Shown here piece by piece: positions 40,328 to 49,437 of a stretch of DNA of 64,000 nt (position 1 is the stretch's first letter; every line of letters begins with the position of its first letter). Origin of the DNA: Caldilinea sp. CFX5 (GTDB taxonomy: Bacteria > Chloroflexota > Anaerolineae > Caldilineales > Caldilineaceae); the NCBI GenBank assembly GCA_021405325.1, contig QWII01000015.1:1-64000 (forward strand), given 5' to 3'. Under the pieces are notes generated by a model, which saw only the letters and a program-made list of their open reading frames with translations, was not told the origin of the DNA and did no database searches. The position numbers and the translations under genes are program-made.

Positions 40328-41464
40328 TTACCGGGCCAGTGACGCGTTCGGCTTTGGGACGATGGTGGGCTGCACTTCGGCGTAAATTTCCGCATAGCCG
40401 CGGTGCATACTGGTTAAGCTAAAATGGTCATCCACCACCTTGCGCCAGCGCTGACCCAAGCGCGCCCGTTCCGCCGGTGTTAAGGCCGCGATCCGGCTGA
40501 TCGCCTGGGCAAAGCCGGCCGTGTCATCCGCGTGGATCAACGGTAAATCGGCATTATCACCGGCGATTTCGCGATGGGGCGCAATGTCGGAGAGGATGAC
40601 CGGACGACGACAGGCCATTGCCTCCAGCACGGCAATCGGCAGTCCTTCGCCATAGGAAGGCGACACAAAGAGATCGGCGGCCTGTAAGCGATGATAGACC
40701 TCATCCCGCGGGATCAGTCCGGTCAACTCAACACGATCCACAATGCCTAACTGCTCGGCGGTTGCCTTGACGCTCTCCGCCAAATGGCCGGCGCCGACAA
40801 AGACCAAACGGCCATTGGGCAGCTTGCTCTGGGCAAAGGCTTTGACCAGCGCGACCGGATTCTTTATTTCGATCAACCGCCCAATCGCAATCACCGTAAA
40901 GGCGTCAGTGGTCGGCGGTGGTGCACTTTGCTTGGCTAGAATGCGATCGACGCGCTCAATATCCATCCCATTTTGGACATAGGTCAACCGCTTACCGGCC
41001 AACCAGCGGTAAGACGCCGGGAAGCTTTCGTAGCTGGCTTTGCTGCAACAGATCACTTTGCGGAAGAGGGCAAAGATCGGCAGTAACAGCAGGCGATTGC
41101 GCGCCTTAAAATTCTCATAAGAATTATGCACCGTAAAGACGGCTGACGACAGGAGGCGCGGGTTGGTGATCAGGATGTAGAGCAAAAACAGATTGGCCAC
41201 CACGGCGTCATGGATATGAATGATGTCATAGCGCTGTTGGTTTAGCGCTTGCTTCATTACGCGTAAGAACCCGGGAATCGTATGATTGCCGGCAAAGACC
41301 TTGATCTCCGGCGGCGGCGTCACCGTCATGGGCAGATAGCTGCATAAGGTGATCGCCTGTTTGGTGCGCAAGGGTAGCGTAAATTGATTGTAGGGTGCGC
41401 TCGTCTCGCCAAAATTCATCGACAACCGTAAAACGGACATGGCTGATCTGGTAGTAGCCGTCAT
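40328..41464 (-). CDS. GT4 family glycosyltransferase
   Basis: The 378-residue protein starts behind GAGG. GT-B signature: YDIIHIHDAVVANLFLLY, HNSYEN, then FTVIAIGRLIEIKNPVALV and DLFVSPSYGEGLPIAVLEAMACRRPVI. Retaining GT4 enzymes add sugars from UDP or GDP donors in the cytoplasm. The N-terminal 30 residues are shorter and less glycine-rich than usual, so the start may be slightly off or the acceptor loop degenerate. It is part of the minus-strand operon, 26 bases after the lyase-like gene. Confidence 0.88.
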   Translation of the reverse strand: MTATTRSAMSVLRLSMNFGETSAPYNQFTLPLRTKQAITLCSYLPMTVTPPPEIKVFAGNHTIPGFLRVMKQALNQQRYDIIHIHDAVVANLFLLYILITNPRLLSSAVFTVHNSYENFKARNRLLLLPIFALFRKVICCSKASYESFPASYRWLAGKRLTYVQNGMDIERVDRILAKQSAPPPTTDAFTVIAIGRLIEIKNPVALVKAFAQSKLPNGRLVFVGAGHLAESVKATAEQLGIVDRVELTGLIPRDEVYHRLQAADLFVSPSYGEGLPIAVLEAMACRRPVILSDIAPHREIAGDNADLPLIHADDTAGFAQAISRIAALTPAERARLGQRWRKVVDDHFSLTSMHRGYAEIYAEVQPTIVPKPNASLAR

Positions 41465-41490
41465 TGCCTCATTCCCCTAAAATTCGATCC

Positions 41491-43035
41491 TTAGTGTGTA
41501 ATCACCGGTAGATAATTGCATTCCTGTAACGTACTCTGGTCTTGCTCCAGTGGGTTGCTGCCGTTCAAGTACTCCTCAACATTGTGATAGCCGTCATTAT
41601 CGGCATCCATGTTGCCGTCAGACCCCAAGTGCGGGCTAAAGCCGTACTGTTTCTCCCACGCATCGGGCATGCCATCCTGGTCGCTGTCGGCAGGAGGTGT
41701 GCCGCTGGCGATTGCTGGCCAACCGCCAACTTGCGCCGGATCGTCAATAATTTGGCCGGTGCCGTTCATGACCTCCTGGACAATGCGATGGTCAACGCTA
41801 TCGCGCATGGGGAGCGTGGCGCCGGCATTGGCTAACACCTGTTGATACGCTTCCTGCGCGCTGGTGGTGGTGACAAAGGCGGCCTTGTGCGGCTGTCCAA
41901 TCAAAAAGGCATACCCGTCCGGTTTCACCACCCGTTCCTGTGGCTGATTATTGTCGGTGCGATTTGGTCCCAGGTTGCCTTCGACATAGACCGCCACCGT
42001 CCCTTCCTCGCTGGTGCGTTGGTCGATCTCTAATTCATAACGGCTGATGTCGCTATTGGGGCCCGGCTTTACGTAATTGCCCACATAGTTCAGCGAAGCG
42101 CTGCCCTTGTCATTGGTGATCCAACCGACGGCGGCGCCGTAGTTGTAGATCACATTATTGCGAAAGTCGACCAACCCGTCGGTCTGAATGCGTGGGTTAC
42201 GCTCGACATTGTGGGCCAACAAATTATGATGAACCGAGACATTGCGGCTCCCTTTGCTGCCCAACATCAACCCCTTGCTATGGGGACCTTCGCTATGGGT
42301 GCTGTTATGCAACGCTTCGGCGATGATCGACCATTGAATCGTAATGTCCTGATTGTCATACCAGGCGGTCAAATTTTCATCGACTGACCAACTGATCGAC
42401 ATGTGATCCAGAATCACATCGTGGGTGTCGCCGCCGTCGATGGTGACGCCGCCGGAGTCGCCGCCTGGCCCGTGGCGCACACGCAGATGGCGCAGGATCA
42501 CATCATGGGTGGAGATTTTCAGGAGATCCTTTTCGACCCCGCTGCCCTTGAGCGTAATGCCGCCGCCGGGCGCCGTTTGCCCGGCAATGGTGATGTATGG
42601 CTCCTTGATACTCAAGCGCGAGGTCAATTCAATAATCCCGCCGACCCGAAAGACGACAATGCGCGGCCCCGTCGCGGCAATTGCCTCGCGTAGGCTGCCT
42701 GGCCCCTCGCTATTCAAGTTGGTGACTTCAATGATCCGACCCCCGCGGCCCCCCTGGGCAAAAGCGCCAAACCCTTCGGCGCCGGGAAAGGCCGGCACAA
42801 GACAGGCATTCTTGGCGGCTGCACCTTCGGCGTCCACCGGCGCGTCTTTTTCTTGCTGTGGCGCCGCGGCGTTTTCGGTTTTTACCCCAGCGACGCCTTT
42901 TTCCGCCGTGGCTGTGGCCGGTTTGTTCGTTTGTGGTAATGGTATTTGACCAAAACAGCTCGTATTCAATAAAAGCAACCAGACCACCAAAAGGGGACAG
43001 GCGATGGTTTTGGTGAATGAGCGATAGTGAACCAT
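41491..43035 (-). CDS. Exported pectate-lyase-like beta-helix protein
   Basis: The 514-residue protein starts behind GAGGTAGCATAAG, one base after the polymerase stop. A hydrophobic signal (residues 9-27) ends at a cysteine (NTSC), possibly a lipobox. Residues 80-400 are a right-handed parallel beta-helix of the pectate lyase superfamily: FPGAEGFGAFAQGGRGG, LREAIAATGPRIVVF and DVILRHLRVRHG are typical. A calcium-type DSDQDGMPDAW...DADNDGY motif follows, and the protein ends in NYLPVITH. It may cut or trim the polymer outside the membrane. Confidence 0.87.
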   Translation of the reverse strand: MVHYRSFTKTIACPLLVVWLLLLNTSCFGQIPLPQTNKPATATAEKGVAGVKTENAAAPQQEKDAPVDAEGAAAKNACLVPAFPGAEGFGAFAQGGRGGRIIEVTNLNSEGPGSLREAIAATGPRIVVFRVGGIIELTSRLSIKEPYITIAGQTAPGGGITLKGSGVEKDLLKISTHDVILRHLRVRHGPGGDSGGVTIDGGDTHDVILDHMSISWSVDENLTAWYDNQDITIQWSIIAEALHNSTHSEGPHSKGLMLGSKGSRNVSVHHNLLAHNVERNPRIQTDGLVDFRNNVIYNYGAAVGWITNDKGSASLNYVGNYVKPGPNSDISRYELEIDQRTSEEGTVAVYVEGNLGPNRTDNNQPQERVVKPDGYAFLIGQPHKAAFVTTTSAQEAYQQVLANAGATLPMRDSVDHRIVQEVMNGTGQIIDDPAQVGGWPAIASGTPPADSDQDGMPDAWEKQYGFSPHLGSDGNMDADNDGYHNVEEYLNGSNPLEQDQSTLQECNYLPVITH

Positions 43036-43036
43036 C

Positions 43037-44227
43037 TTATGCTACCTCCATTTCAGGTTCGCGGACGGCGACGAAAGGACGATGATCGAATTTGGCTGAT
43101 ATCGGTGTAGCGGCGACGCTGCTGCTAATCACAATCAAGCTAAAGAAGAGCCAGGTCTGTTTGCGATGCTCCCAGTTATGCACGGAGGCGCCGATAAACC
43201 AGACGGCGAAGAGGGTAAGACAGAGATAACGATACCGCGGTTGTTGCGACCACGCATGGCGCACAACTAGTAACAGAATCAGACAAAAGAGGCTGAAGCC
43301 GATTAACCCGGTTTCGGTGGCAATGCCCAGGGCAAAGTTGTGCGCCGATTGTTGCACCTCGACCACTTTTTTGACGGCGCCGCTGCCAACGCCCACCAGC
43401 GGATGTTCGGCAAAGAGGTCAAAGGCTTCACTCCACACATCTTCGCGACCATTCAAGGCAACGCCTTTGTTGGCAATCCGATCCACCGAGGTTTGGGGAA
43501 TGACCGATAGCAAGATAAAAACCGCAACTGCCAGCCCGGAGACGAGGAGCACTTGGTAGCGCAAGCGCAACTGTCCCAAGGTGCTGACAATAAAGAGAAA
43601 AGTAACCACACTGGCGGCTAGCGGACCGCGGCTACCGGTCAGAAAGATGGCGAAGACCGCCGCCGGCAGAAAGAGAAAGTTGACGAACTTCAAGATTGTC
43701 GGCACTTTTGCTTCACCGTTGTCGGTGGCTAAGTGCCACGCCAATGGGATGCCTAACGCCAGAATCAAACCGGCGTCATTCGGGTTAAAGCCACTGGCGG
43801 CATAGCGATTGTAGTAATAGGCGCTGGCATTGAGATAACTGAAGAGGGTGCCGCCGGCGGTGACATAGGCGCCTAACACATACGCTTGGAAGGCGCTTTG
43901 CAGCATCCCCGGCGTATGGTAAATATCCCAGAGCATAAAGACCAGCACCACAAGCTGGCTATAGGTCTGAATCCGTTCAAAGGTGCGATTTTGATCCGCA
44001 CTCCAAAAAAGGGTGGCGACGTTCCAAAGAATAAAGAGAAAGACCGCCAGGTGAAAAGGCAGCGCCGCACGTACCCGATTGGTTAAGAGAATGGTCAGTA
44101 ACCAAAAGCCCGCCGCCGCCAGCCCGATCAGGCGGCTGATCGTCTCGCCGCCATCAAACATCAGCAGATTTTCGCACGGAATCGCAAAGATAAAGGCGAG
44201 CGAGAGCCAGAAAGCGATTTTACGCAT
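43037..44227 (-). CDS. O-antigen ligase/Wzy-like polymerase
   Basis: The 396-residue membrane protein starts behind AGGAAC. Roughly ten to twelve hydrophobic segments are visible. The Wzy_C/WaaL motif region reads FLTGSRGPLAA, and a periplasmic loop contains GREDVWSEAFDLFAEHPLVGVGSGAV and SAHNFALGIATETG. It is the likely polymerase joining repeat units on the outer face of the membrane. It lies between glycosyltransferase and lyase genes. Confidence 0.88.
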   Translation of the reverse strand: MRKIAFWLSLAFIFAIPCENLLMFDGGETISRLIGLAAAGFWLLTILLTNRVRAALPFHLAVFLFILWNVATLFWSADQNRTFERIQTYSQLVVLVFMLWDIYHTPGMLQSAFQAYVLGAYVTAGGTLFSYLNASAYYYNRYAASGFNPNDAGLILALGIPLAWHLATDNGEAKVPTILKFVNFLFLPAAVFAIFLTGSRGPLAASVVTFLFIVSTLGQLRLRYQVLLVSGLAVAVFILLSVIPQTSVDRIANKGVALNGREDVWSEAFDLFAEHPLVGVGSGAVKKVVEVQQSAHNFALGIATETGLIGFSLFCLILLLVVRHAWSQQPRYRYLCLTLFAVWFIGASVHNWEHRKQTWLFFSLIVISSSVAATPISAKFDHRPFVAVREPEMEVA

Positions 44228-44235
44228 GATTGTTC

Positions 44236-45351
44236 CTATTGTACCAAGAGCGCCAGATAATCATCCACCACTTGATTGATCGCAAACGGGCGCCAACTGT
44301 GGGCCGGCGGTCGTGCAATTTCGCCCGCTAAGGCGGCGTCAATCGCACCGGCCATTAGGTCAACATCGCCAATGGGCACCAGCCGGCCATAAGCCCCATC
44401 GGCCAGAATCTCGCGTGGACCGCTGGGACAATCGGTCGAAACCAGCGGGGCGCCACAATAGAGCGCTTCGATCAACACACCCGGCAGCCCCTCCCATTGC
44501 GAAGAGAGGACAAAGGCTGCCGCGTTGGCCATATAAGCATAGGGATTGCTTTCAAAGCCCGGCAAACAGACATCATTCGCCAGCCCCAATTCATTCTTTT
44601 GTTTTTCCAGTTCGCCATGATCCGGCCCTTCGCCAAAAATCAAGAGGCGCCCGGCCCGTTTTTCGCGCACCTTGGCAAAGGCGCGAATCAAGGTCGGAAA
44701 ATCCTTCTGCCGTTGCAGGCGCCCCACCGCCAACACCACCGGCGGTTGACCCGGCGTAAACCAGGGATGGGTGACCGCCGCTTTGGCCTTGGCCTGTAGC
44801 TCCGGCGTAATAATCGGATTATAGATAACGCGAATCCGCGCGGTCGGCAAGTGCAAAAAGTGCGCCAGATCTTCGCCCACCCCCTTCGAGACTGCAACGA
44901 TCTCATCAGCCCAGGGGTAGAAGCGTTTCATCAAGAAGGGAACCAGCAGCCGCCCACGCGCCCGCAAAAACTTTTTGGTCGAGATCGAGGCCGTATTGCG
45001 TTCGCTGATGACCAACCGCACAGGGACGCCGGCCAGGCGGCGGGCGAGAATCGCAACCACATTGACATAGTTCAATGCCGAGAGCATGGCAACCGGTCGC
45101 TCTTTGCGCAAGTAGCGCACCAGCGCCGGCAAACTGGTCGCCACAGTGGCTGCTTTCAAGTCAACAATGTTGATTGAAGGGGGCACTTCCGCCAGATAGG
45201 GTCCGGTGGCGTGGGCCAGCACCAGGTCAACCTGATAGCCCCGTTCGGCAATGCCCCGCGCCGTCTTGAGGGTCGCCCGCTGCGCCCCGCCGCCCTGCAT
45301 GGAAGAAATATAGATCGCAATGCGTTTATTTGTGTTTGTCTGTTGCCCCAT
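44236..45351 (-). CDS. GT4 family glycosyltransferase
   Basis: The 371-residue protein starts behind GAGG. N-terminal AIYISSMQGGGAQRATLKTARG, central VISERNTASIS, and C-terminal VVLAVGRLQRQKDFPTLIRAF plus SSQWEGLPGVLIEALYCGAPLVSTDCPSGPREIL are diagnostic for GT4, including the PSGP ending seen in N-acetylgalactosamine-type transferases. It should extend the lipid-linked repeat unit in the cytoplasm. The polymerase starts 8 bases downstream. Confidence 0.93.
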   Translation of the reverse strand: MGQQTNTNKRIAIYISSMQGGGAQRATLKTARGIAERGYQVDLVLAHATGPYLAEVPPSINIVDLKAATVATSLPALVRYLRKERPVAMLSALNYVNVVAILARRLAGVPVRLVISERNTASISTKKFLRARGRLLVPFLMKRFYPWADEIVAVSKGVGEDLAHFLHLPTARIRVIYNPIITPELQAKAKAAVTHPWFTPGQPPVVLAVGRLQRQKDFPTLIRAFAKVREKRAGRLLIFGEGPDHGELEKQKNELGLANDVCLPGFESNPYAYMANAAAFVLSSQWEGLPGVLIEALYCGAPLVSTDCPSGPREILADGAYGRLVPIGDVDLMAGAIDAALAGEIARPPAHSWRPFAINQVVDDYLALLVQ

Positions 45352-45430
45352 AGCCTCTACAGTCTGTTGATCGAGTGATAGTCTGCATTAATTTACAGAT
45401 CCCCGCCGGTCGGTCTGGCGCGGCGCGCAA

Positions 45431-46993
45431 TTAGCCGACGATGAAATGAAACCGCCGCAACAATTGCTTGCGTATGTTGCCGGACAACCCAAGAAAAAAG
45501 GTGACCGGTAAGACGACGAGTGTGGTGATGGCCCCGGCAAGTAACAGGCCAAGCCAGGACGATACGGTTACTTGCTGCGCAAGTGCGATCGACGCCCCAA
45601 AAATCACCATTGTTGTCAACGTTGGGCGAATCACACCGCTCGCCTGTGCACGTAAGGGGATGCCCATCGTTTGGCTCACAAGCAACGGGTAGCCGATGGT
45701 CAACAATAAGCGCCCGGCAATAATCCCGGCACACAACCCAGCAATCCCGGCCTCAAAATAATAGAGCAGCGCCCCGCTGATAATCACACCAATCAAGGTG
45801 GAGGCGATGCCAAGCAACACTTTCGCCCGCACCTGTAATGTCAAGTCGATGATACTGGCGTCATTGCGAATCAACGAGAACTGAATGACCATAAGAATGA
45901 TGAGCAGATTGGCGACCGGCCCCGCATAGTAGACATCCTTTGTCCAGAGGCCGATAAAGGCTTGGTTCCAGAGCAAAACCCCGGCGCCGATGACGACGGA
46001 GAGGAGCCAGGTAACGCTCATCAATTCTGCCCGCACTTTGGCCGCCGCCTCGGTTTTGCCCTCGCCAACCATCTTGCCCATACCCGGTGTAATGCCAAAG
46101 ACAATGGTCGTAATAAAATCGGTGAGCGTTTCCGGCACGTAACGGGTAAATGAATAGACTGTAACCAATTGGGGCGAGGCCAGCATACCAAGCAGCACCA
46201 CATCACTGGTGCGGATGGCGCGCATGACAAAGTTCCAGACCTGAAACCAGCCGCTTAACCCCAAAAATTGGCGCACAAATTGATAGTCGGGTTTGGCGAT
46301 GCCGAACCAGGGCAACTGCTTGCGCGCGACCTGGAAAAAAATAACACCCGTCAGCACCGTGATCGCCACACTCGCTAACCCTTGCCCGGTCAACCCCATC
46401 CCCAAATAGAGTGGTAATGCCTGTAGCCCACCGCCGATAAAGACGAGCACCGTGGACAGTCCCATCCGTTTATAGCCTAAATTTTCCCCTTCGAGAACTG
46501 ATTTGGGAATTGTCAGCAGGCTGATCAACATCGTATTCAGCACCAGCAGCGCCGTGGCCAGGCGAATCGGCCCGACCATCTCCACCGGTGCGTCGATCCA
46601 ACCGGGGATAAACCAGGAGAGGATGCTGCCCAACAGGAACATCAATGGCAAAGAAAAGAGCCAGATGGCAACGGCGCTGCCGATGTGGCGGCGCTTTTCC
46701 TCATGGTCGGTGGAGCCTTGGCGCCGCGCAATGATCAGCTTGAGCGCTTGCGTGGGGCGCCCGGTGGCCGGCGAAATATAGCCGACGGAACGATCCAGCA
46801 CTTGCCAGACGCCATAGCCAAAATCCCCCAGAAAAGAGACCATGAGCGGTTGGATCAGAAAGCCCACAATGGTGCGGCTGCCATAATCCAAGCCGGTGGC
46901 GACGGCATTGAGCGACGCTTTCTTGGTCAATGAGCCATCAGAAAAACGTTTTTTCACGGCGTTTACGTTGAAACTGCTTTTGCTGGATACCAT
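45431..46993 (-). CDS. Wzx-type polysaccharide flippase
   Basis: A start at ATG 46993 is preferred over a longer TTG reading that overlaps the kinase gene; the ribosome site is weak in both cases. About 520 residues with 12 to 14 predicted membrane helices and the MATE/MVF pattern: SLNAVATGLDYGSRTIVGFLIQPLMVSFLG at the front and long hydrophobic repeats through to the end. It moves the lipid-linked repeat unit across the membrane. This completes a Wzx/Wzy assembly set with the polymerase and initiating transferase in this locus. Confidence 0.87.
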   Translation of the reverse strand: MVSSKSSFNVNAVKKRFSDGSLTKKASLNAVATGLDYGSRTIVGFLIQPLMVSFLGDFGYGVWQVLDRSVGYISPATGRPTQALKLIIARRQGSTDHEEKRRHIGSAVAIWLFSLPLMFLLGSILSWFIPGWIDAPVEMVGPIRLATALLVLNTMLISLLTIPKSVLEGENLGYKRMGLSTVLVFIGGGLQALPLYLGMGLTGQGLASVAITVLTGVIFFQVARKQLPWFGIAKPDYQFVRQFLGLSGWFQVWNFVMRAIRTSDVVLLGMLASPQLVTVYSFTRYVPETLTDFITTIVFGITPGMGKMVGEGKTEAAAKVRAELMSVTWLLSVVIGAGVLLWNQAFIGLWTKDVYYAGPVANLLIILMVIQFSLIRNDASIIDLTLQVRAKVLLGIASTLIGVIISGALLYYFEAGIAGLCAGIIAGRLLLTIGYPLLVSQTMGIPLRAQASGVIRPTLTTMVIFGASIALAQQVTVSSWLGLLLAGAITTLVVLPVTFFLGLSGNIRKQLLRRFHFIVG

Positions 46994-47045
46994 AGATGTT
47001 ATCTTATTCAACTGACTTTGGACTACACGACTACACGACTGCGGA

Positions 47046-47741
47046 CTACTGATATTGTGCAAGCGCCATTGTCACCTGTTCACGGATCTGTTGGACAGAA
47101 TATTTGCTGGTGTCGAGGCGCAGAACTGCAAGATCCGGTTGCGTTGCGAATTGGCCGATAATCCGTTCAAAGCCGGCGCGATACCGGGTGAAAAAAGCTG
47201 TGCTCTCCGCGTCGCTGCGTGCTTTGATTGTGTGATCTTTCGCCCGCTGGTTAATGCGCTCAATCAACACCGCGTTGGGCGCATCCAACCAGATGAGCAG
47301 ATGTAACCGTGAACGCCAGCGTTGGATCACCTGCTCACACCAGCGGGTAAAGCGCGGTTGCTGTGTCAGCGGCGACCCAAACTCTTGCAAAAATGTTAAG
47401 CGATAGGCCGGGCCTAGATCAAGCAATTGCACCGGTGGCTGCGTCGCACCGGTCTGGCTGAGAAATTCGGGCCAAGCGGTGAGATAGATCATGCCGCGCA
47501 TCTCCTCGCGCGTGAACCAGGGCAAACGAGGAAAATGGCGTAAATAGGTCGGCAAAAAGGCCAACGTATGGGCCGCCAGATGGCGATTCATTTGGCGGCG
47601 CGGCACGACAATTTTCTGGGCAATCTGTGGGTTATCGTGGGTAAGGGCCTGGGTTAACGTTGTTTTGCCGGCGCCCGCCAGACCAACCAACTCGACGACC
47701 AATGGCGCCGCTGTGTGCTTGACTGTTTGTTGCTTTTCCAT
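47046..47741 (-). CDS. Small P-loop kinase-like protein, copy 2
   Basis: The start at ATG 47741 overlaps the stop of the upstream fusion gene in a TAATG arrangement, so coupling is likely; 231 residues. P-loop GLAGAGKTT (20-28), then ARG- and GLU-rich helices, LLIWLDAPNAVLIERINQRAKDH as the kinase-type binding arm, and a C-terminal AQYQ. It is distantly like the small kinase at 39533-40321. Both follow the same design and both neighbour a nucleotidyltransferase-kinase fusion. Confidence 0.68.
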   Translation of the reverse strand: MEKQQTVKHTAAPLVVELVGLAGAGKTTLTQALTHDNPQIAQKIVVPRRQMNRHLAAHTLAFLPTYLRHFPRLPWFTREEMRGMIYLTAWPEFLSQTGATQPPVQLLDLGPAYRLTFLQEFGSPLTQQPRFTRWCEQVIQRWRSRLHLLIWLDAPNAVLIERINQRAKDHTIKARSDAESTAFFTRYRAGFERIIGQFATQPDLAVLRLDTSKYSVQQIREQVTMALAQYQ

Positions 47742-49288
47742 TACAAATGCGACCATACGAATGTTTTCAAGGTTGCGAGAACTGCTTCTTTTGATTGAGC
47801 GGCATCAATCACCTGGGCGCCACTGTCACGCCAATCCGCCTGCCAAATCTCCGCTGAACGCGCCGCCACGAGCGCCGGCGCTTCCTCCGTCTTGCGTTGG
47901 AGGGCAATGGCCGGATCCAGCCGTAGAATGAACAGCAGTTCCGGCGGCGCAAAGCGTTCATAATACCACGCTTCCTGTTGAATCAGCCAGCGGACAAAAC
48001 GCTGTTCAGCGCGTGGCCCTGCCATTTGGGCAATCTGCGGGCCATCCATGCGCCGAATCTGGGCTAAGGGAAAGCGATCACAAATGACAATCCCGCCGTC
48101 ATTGACAAAGCGGCGCGCATTGACATAAGCCCAGTAGCGATCATGGGCGGTGCAAAGCTGGAGGAGCAGCGCGCCATAGCCGGGAAAGGTCGTCGTTGGC
48201 TGCTCCGCTTGTGTCGCCCTGGCCCCGCTGAGTTTGGCCGGCAAATTCATCACCTTGACAAAGGCGCGCAGCAACCGTGTCGCCAGTGAACGAGGGGGCT
48301 TGCCCAGATGCACGCGTTTGGTGTCAAGATCCTTACCCAACCACTTGGCCAAGCCGCTAATGGCCGTGGATTTACCGGCGCCGTCGCCCCCCACAATGGC
48401 AATCATGGCGCCGCCGCCGCTCATGCGTGCCTTGGTGATGCTGCGGCGCAAACGGCGCCGCACGCCATTCTCCACCCGGCGCCACCCCTTGAGGAAGAGA
48501 TCCTCACCGCCGGCCCGGCGCGTGTAGGGCTGCAATGCCTGTTCGATCAAGCGCCCGACCTTGATCCGCTCACTGATGGTGGCGCGCCCTTGGATCACCT
48601 GCGCCGCACGGGCAAAGAGTTCCGGGCTGATCACCGGTAGATGGGCAACGAGAATGCGATTCACTTCCGCCCATTGCACCCGTTCCAGCAAATAGGTCAG
48701 TTCCCGTTGCGCGGCTGCCGGCAACTTAGCCTGGCGCCCCAGCACCGCATCCCAGGTCGCATACTTCAACACCATGCGCAAGACAAAAACGACAAACTCA
48801 AACTCGGCGGTTGGTAAAGCGAACAGCCCCTGGTGGGTTGCTGAAGCCAGATAAGCCTCTTCCAGCGGGAGCCGATAATTCTTGGTCCGGTCATGGCCCA
48901 GCACTAACTGATAGTGGGCATGAACATGAATCAGACGCCCGGCGGTTGGTTCATAGCCATAGTAACTGATCACACCGGGTAAATAGGCCTCGCCGCGATG
49001 ACCGGCTTCTTTAAAGCCCAGCGCCGCGACAAGGGCGGCAAATCGTTCGCGATCTTTGCGATCAATTAATAAATCTAAATCATTTTCACCACTGGCCGAA
49101 CGGTCGATGGCCGCATTGCTTTTCCAATGACAATAGCGAATTTTTTCGGCAACCAGCGCTGTGCAGAATTGCCGGATCAACGGCAGCGCCTGCTCCTCAG
49201 CCGGTGTACTTTTGTGTGCCCCGGCGCCATTCTGCTGCCAGGGGCGCACTTGGGGATTCGGGATAAGCGTGGTTGATATTGGTTGCAT
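47741..49288 (-). CDS. Nucleotidyltransferase-kinase fusion, copy 2
   Basis: The 515-residue protein starts at 49288 and opens the long minus-strand operon. Residues 30-250 contain RYCHWKSNAAIDRSASGENDLDLLID (the nucleotidyltransferase acidic pair, 70-72) and VHAHYQLVLGHDRTKNY. A P-loop kinase domain follows: IVGGDGAGKST (298-308), KRVHLGKPPRSL, VICDRFPLAQ and a late LLFILRLDPAIALQRK. It shares layout and many positions with the gene at 37843-39345. The substrate is unknown. Confidence 0.72.
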   Translation of the reverse strand: MQPISTTLIPNPQVRPWQQNGAGAHKSTPAEEQALPLIRQFCTALVAEKIRYCHWKSNAAIDRSASGENDLDLLIDRKDRERFAALVAALGFKEAGHRGEAYLPGVISYYGYEPTAGRLIHVHAHYQLVLGHDRTKNYRLPLEEAYLASATHQGLFALPTAEFEFVVFVLRMVLKYATWDAVLGRQAKLPAAAQRELTYLLERVQWAEVNRILVAHLPVISPELFARAAQVIQGRATISERIKVGRLIEQALQPYTRRAGGEDLFLKGWRRVENGVRRRLRRSITKARMSGGGAMIAIVGGDGAGKSTAISGLAKWLGKDLDTKRVHLGKPPRSLATRLLRAFVKVMNLPAKLSGARATQAEQPTTTFPGYGALLLQLCTAHDRYWAYVNARRFVNDGGIVICDRFPLAQIRRMDGPQIAQMAGPRAEQRFVRWLIQQEAWYYERFAPPELLFILRLDPAIALQRKTEEAPALVAARSAEIWQADWRDSGAQVIDAAQSKEAVLATLKTFVWSHL

Positions 49289-49335
49289 TGAAGAATGTTT
49301 GTCTCTATGTTCTGTTGATGAGAGCCGATTGGGCC

Positions 49336-49383
49336 GGTTCGTTGGTTAGCCCGGTGCAACATCTCCGGACCAACCAACGAACC
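49336..49383. terminator. 12-bp hairpin between operon and propeller gene
   Basis: Arms 49336-49347 and 49372-49383 are exact 12-base reverse complements with a 24-base loop. It lies between the stop of the PKD/propeller gene at 49438 and the first gene of the polysaccharide operon, so it may end the former. Confidence 0.5.
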
Positions 49384-49437
49384 AGCTACAAATTGAGCTA
49401 CAATGCCGGCCTTTCGCCTGCTCCTATTCCTTGCAGG

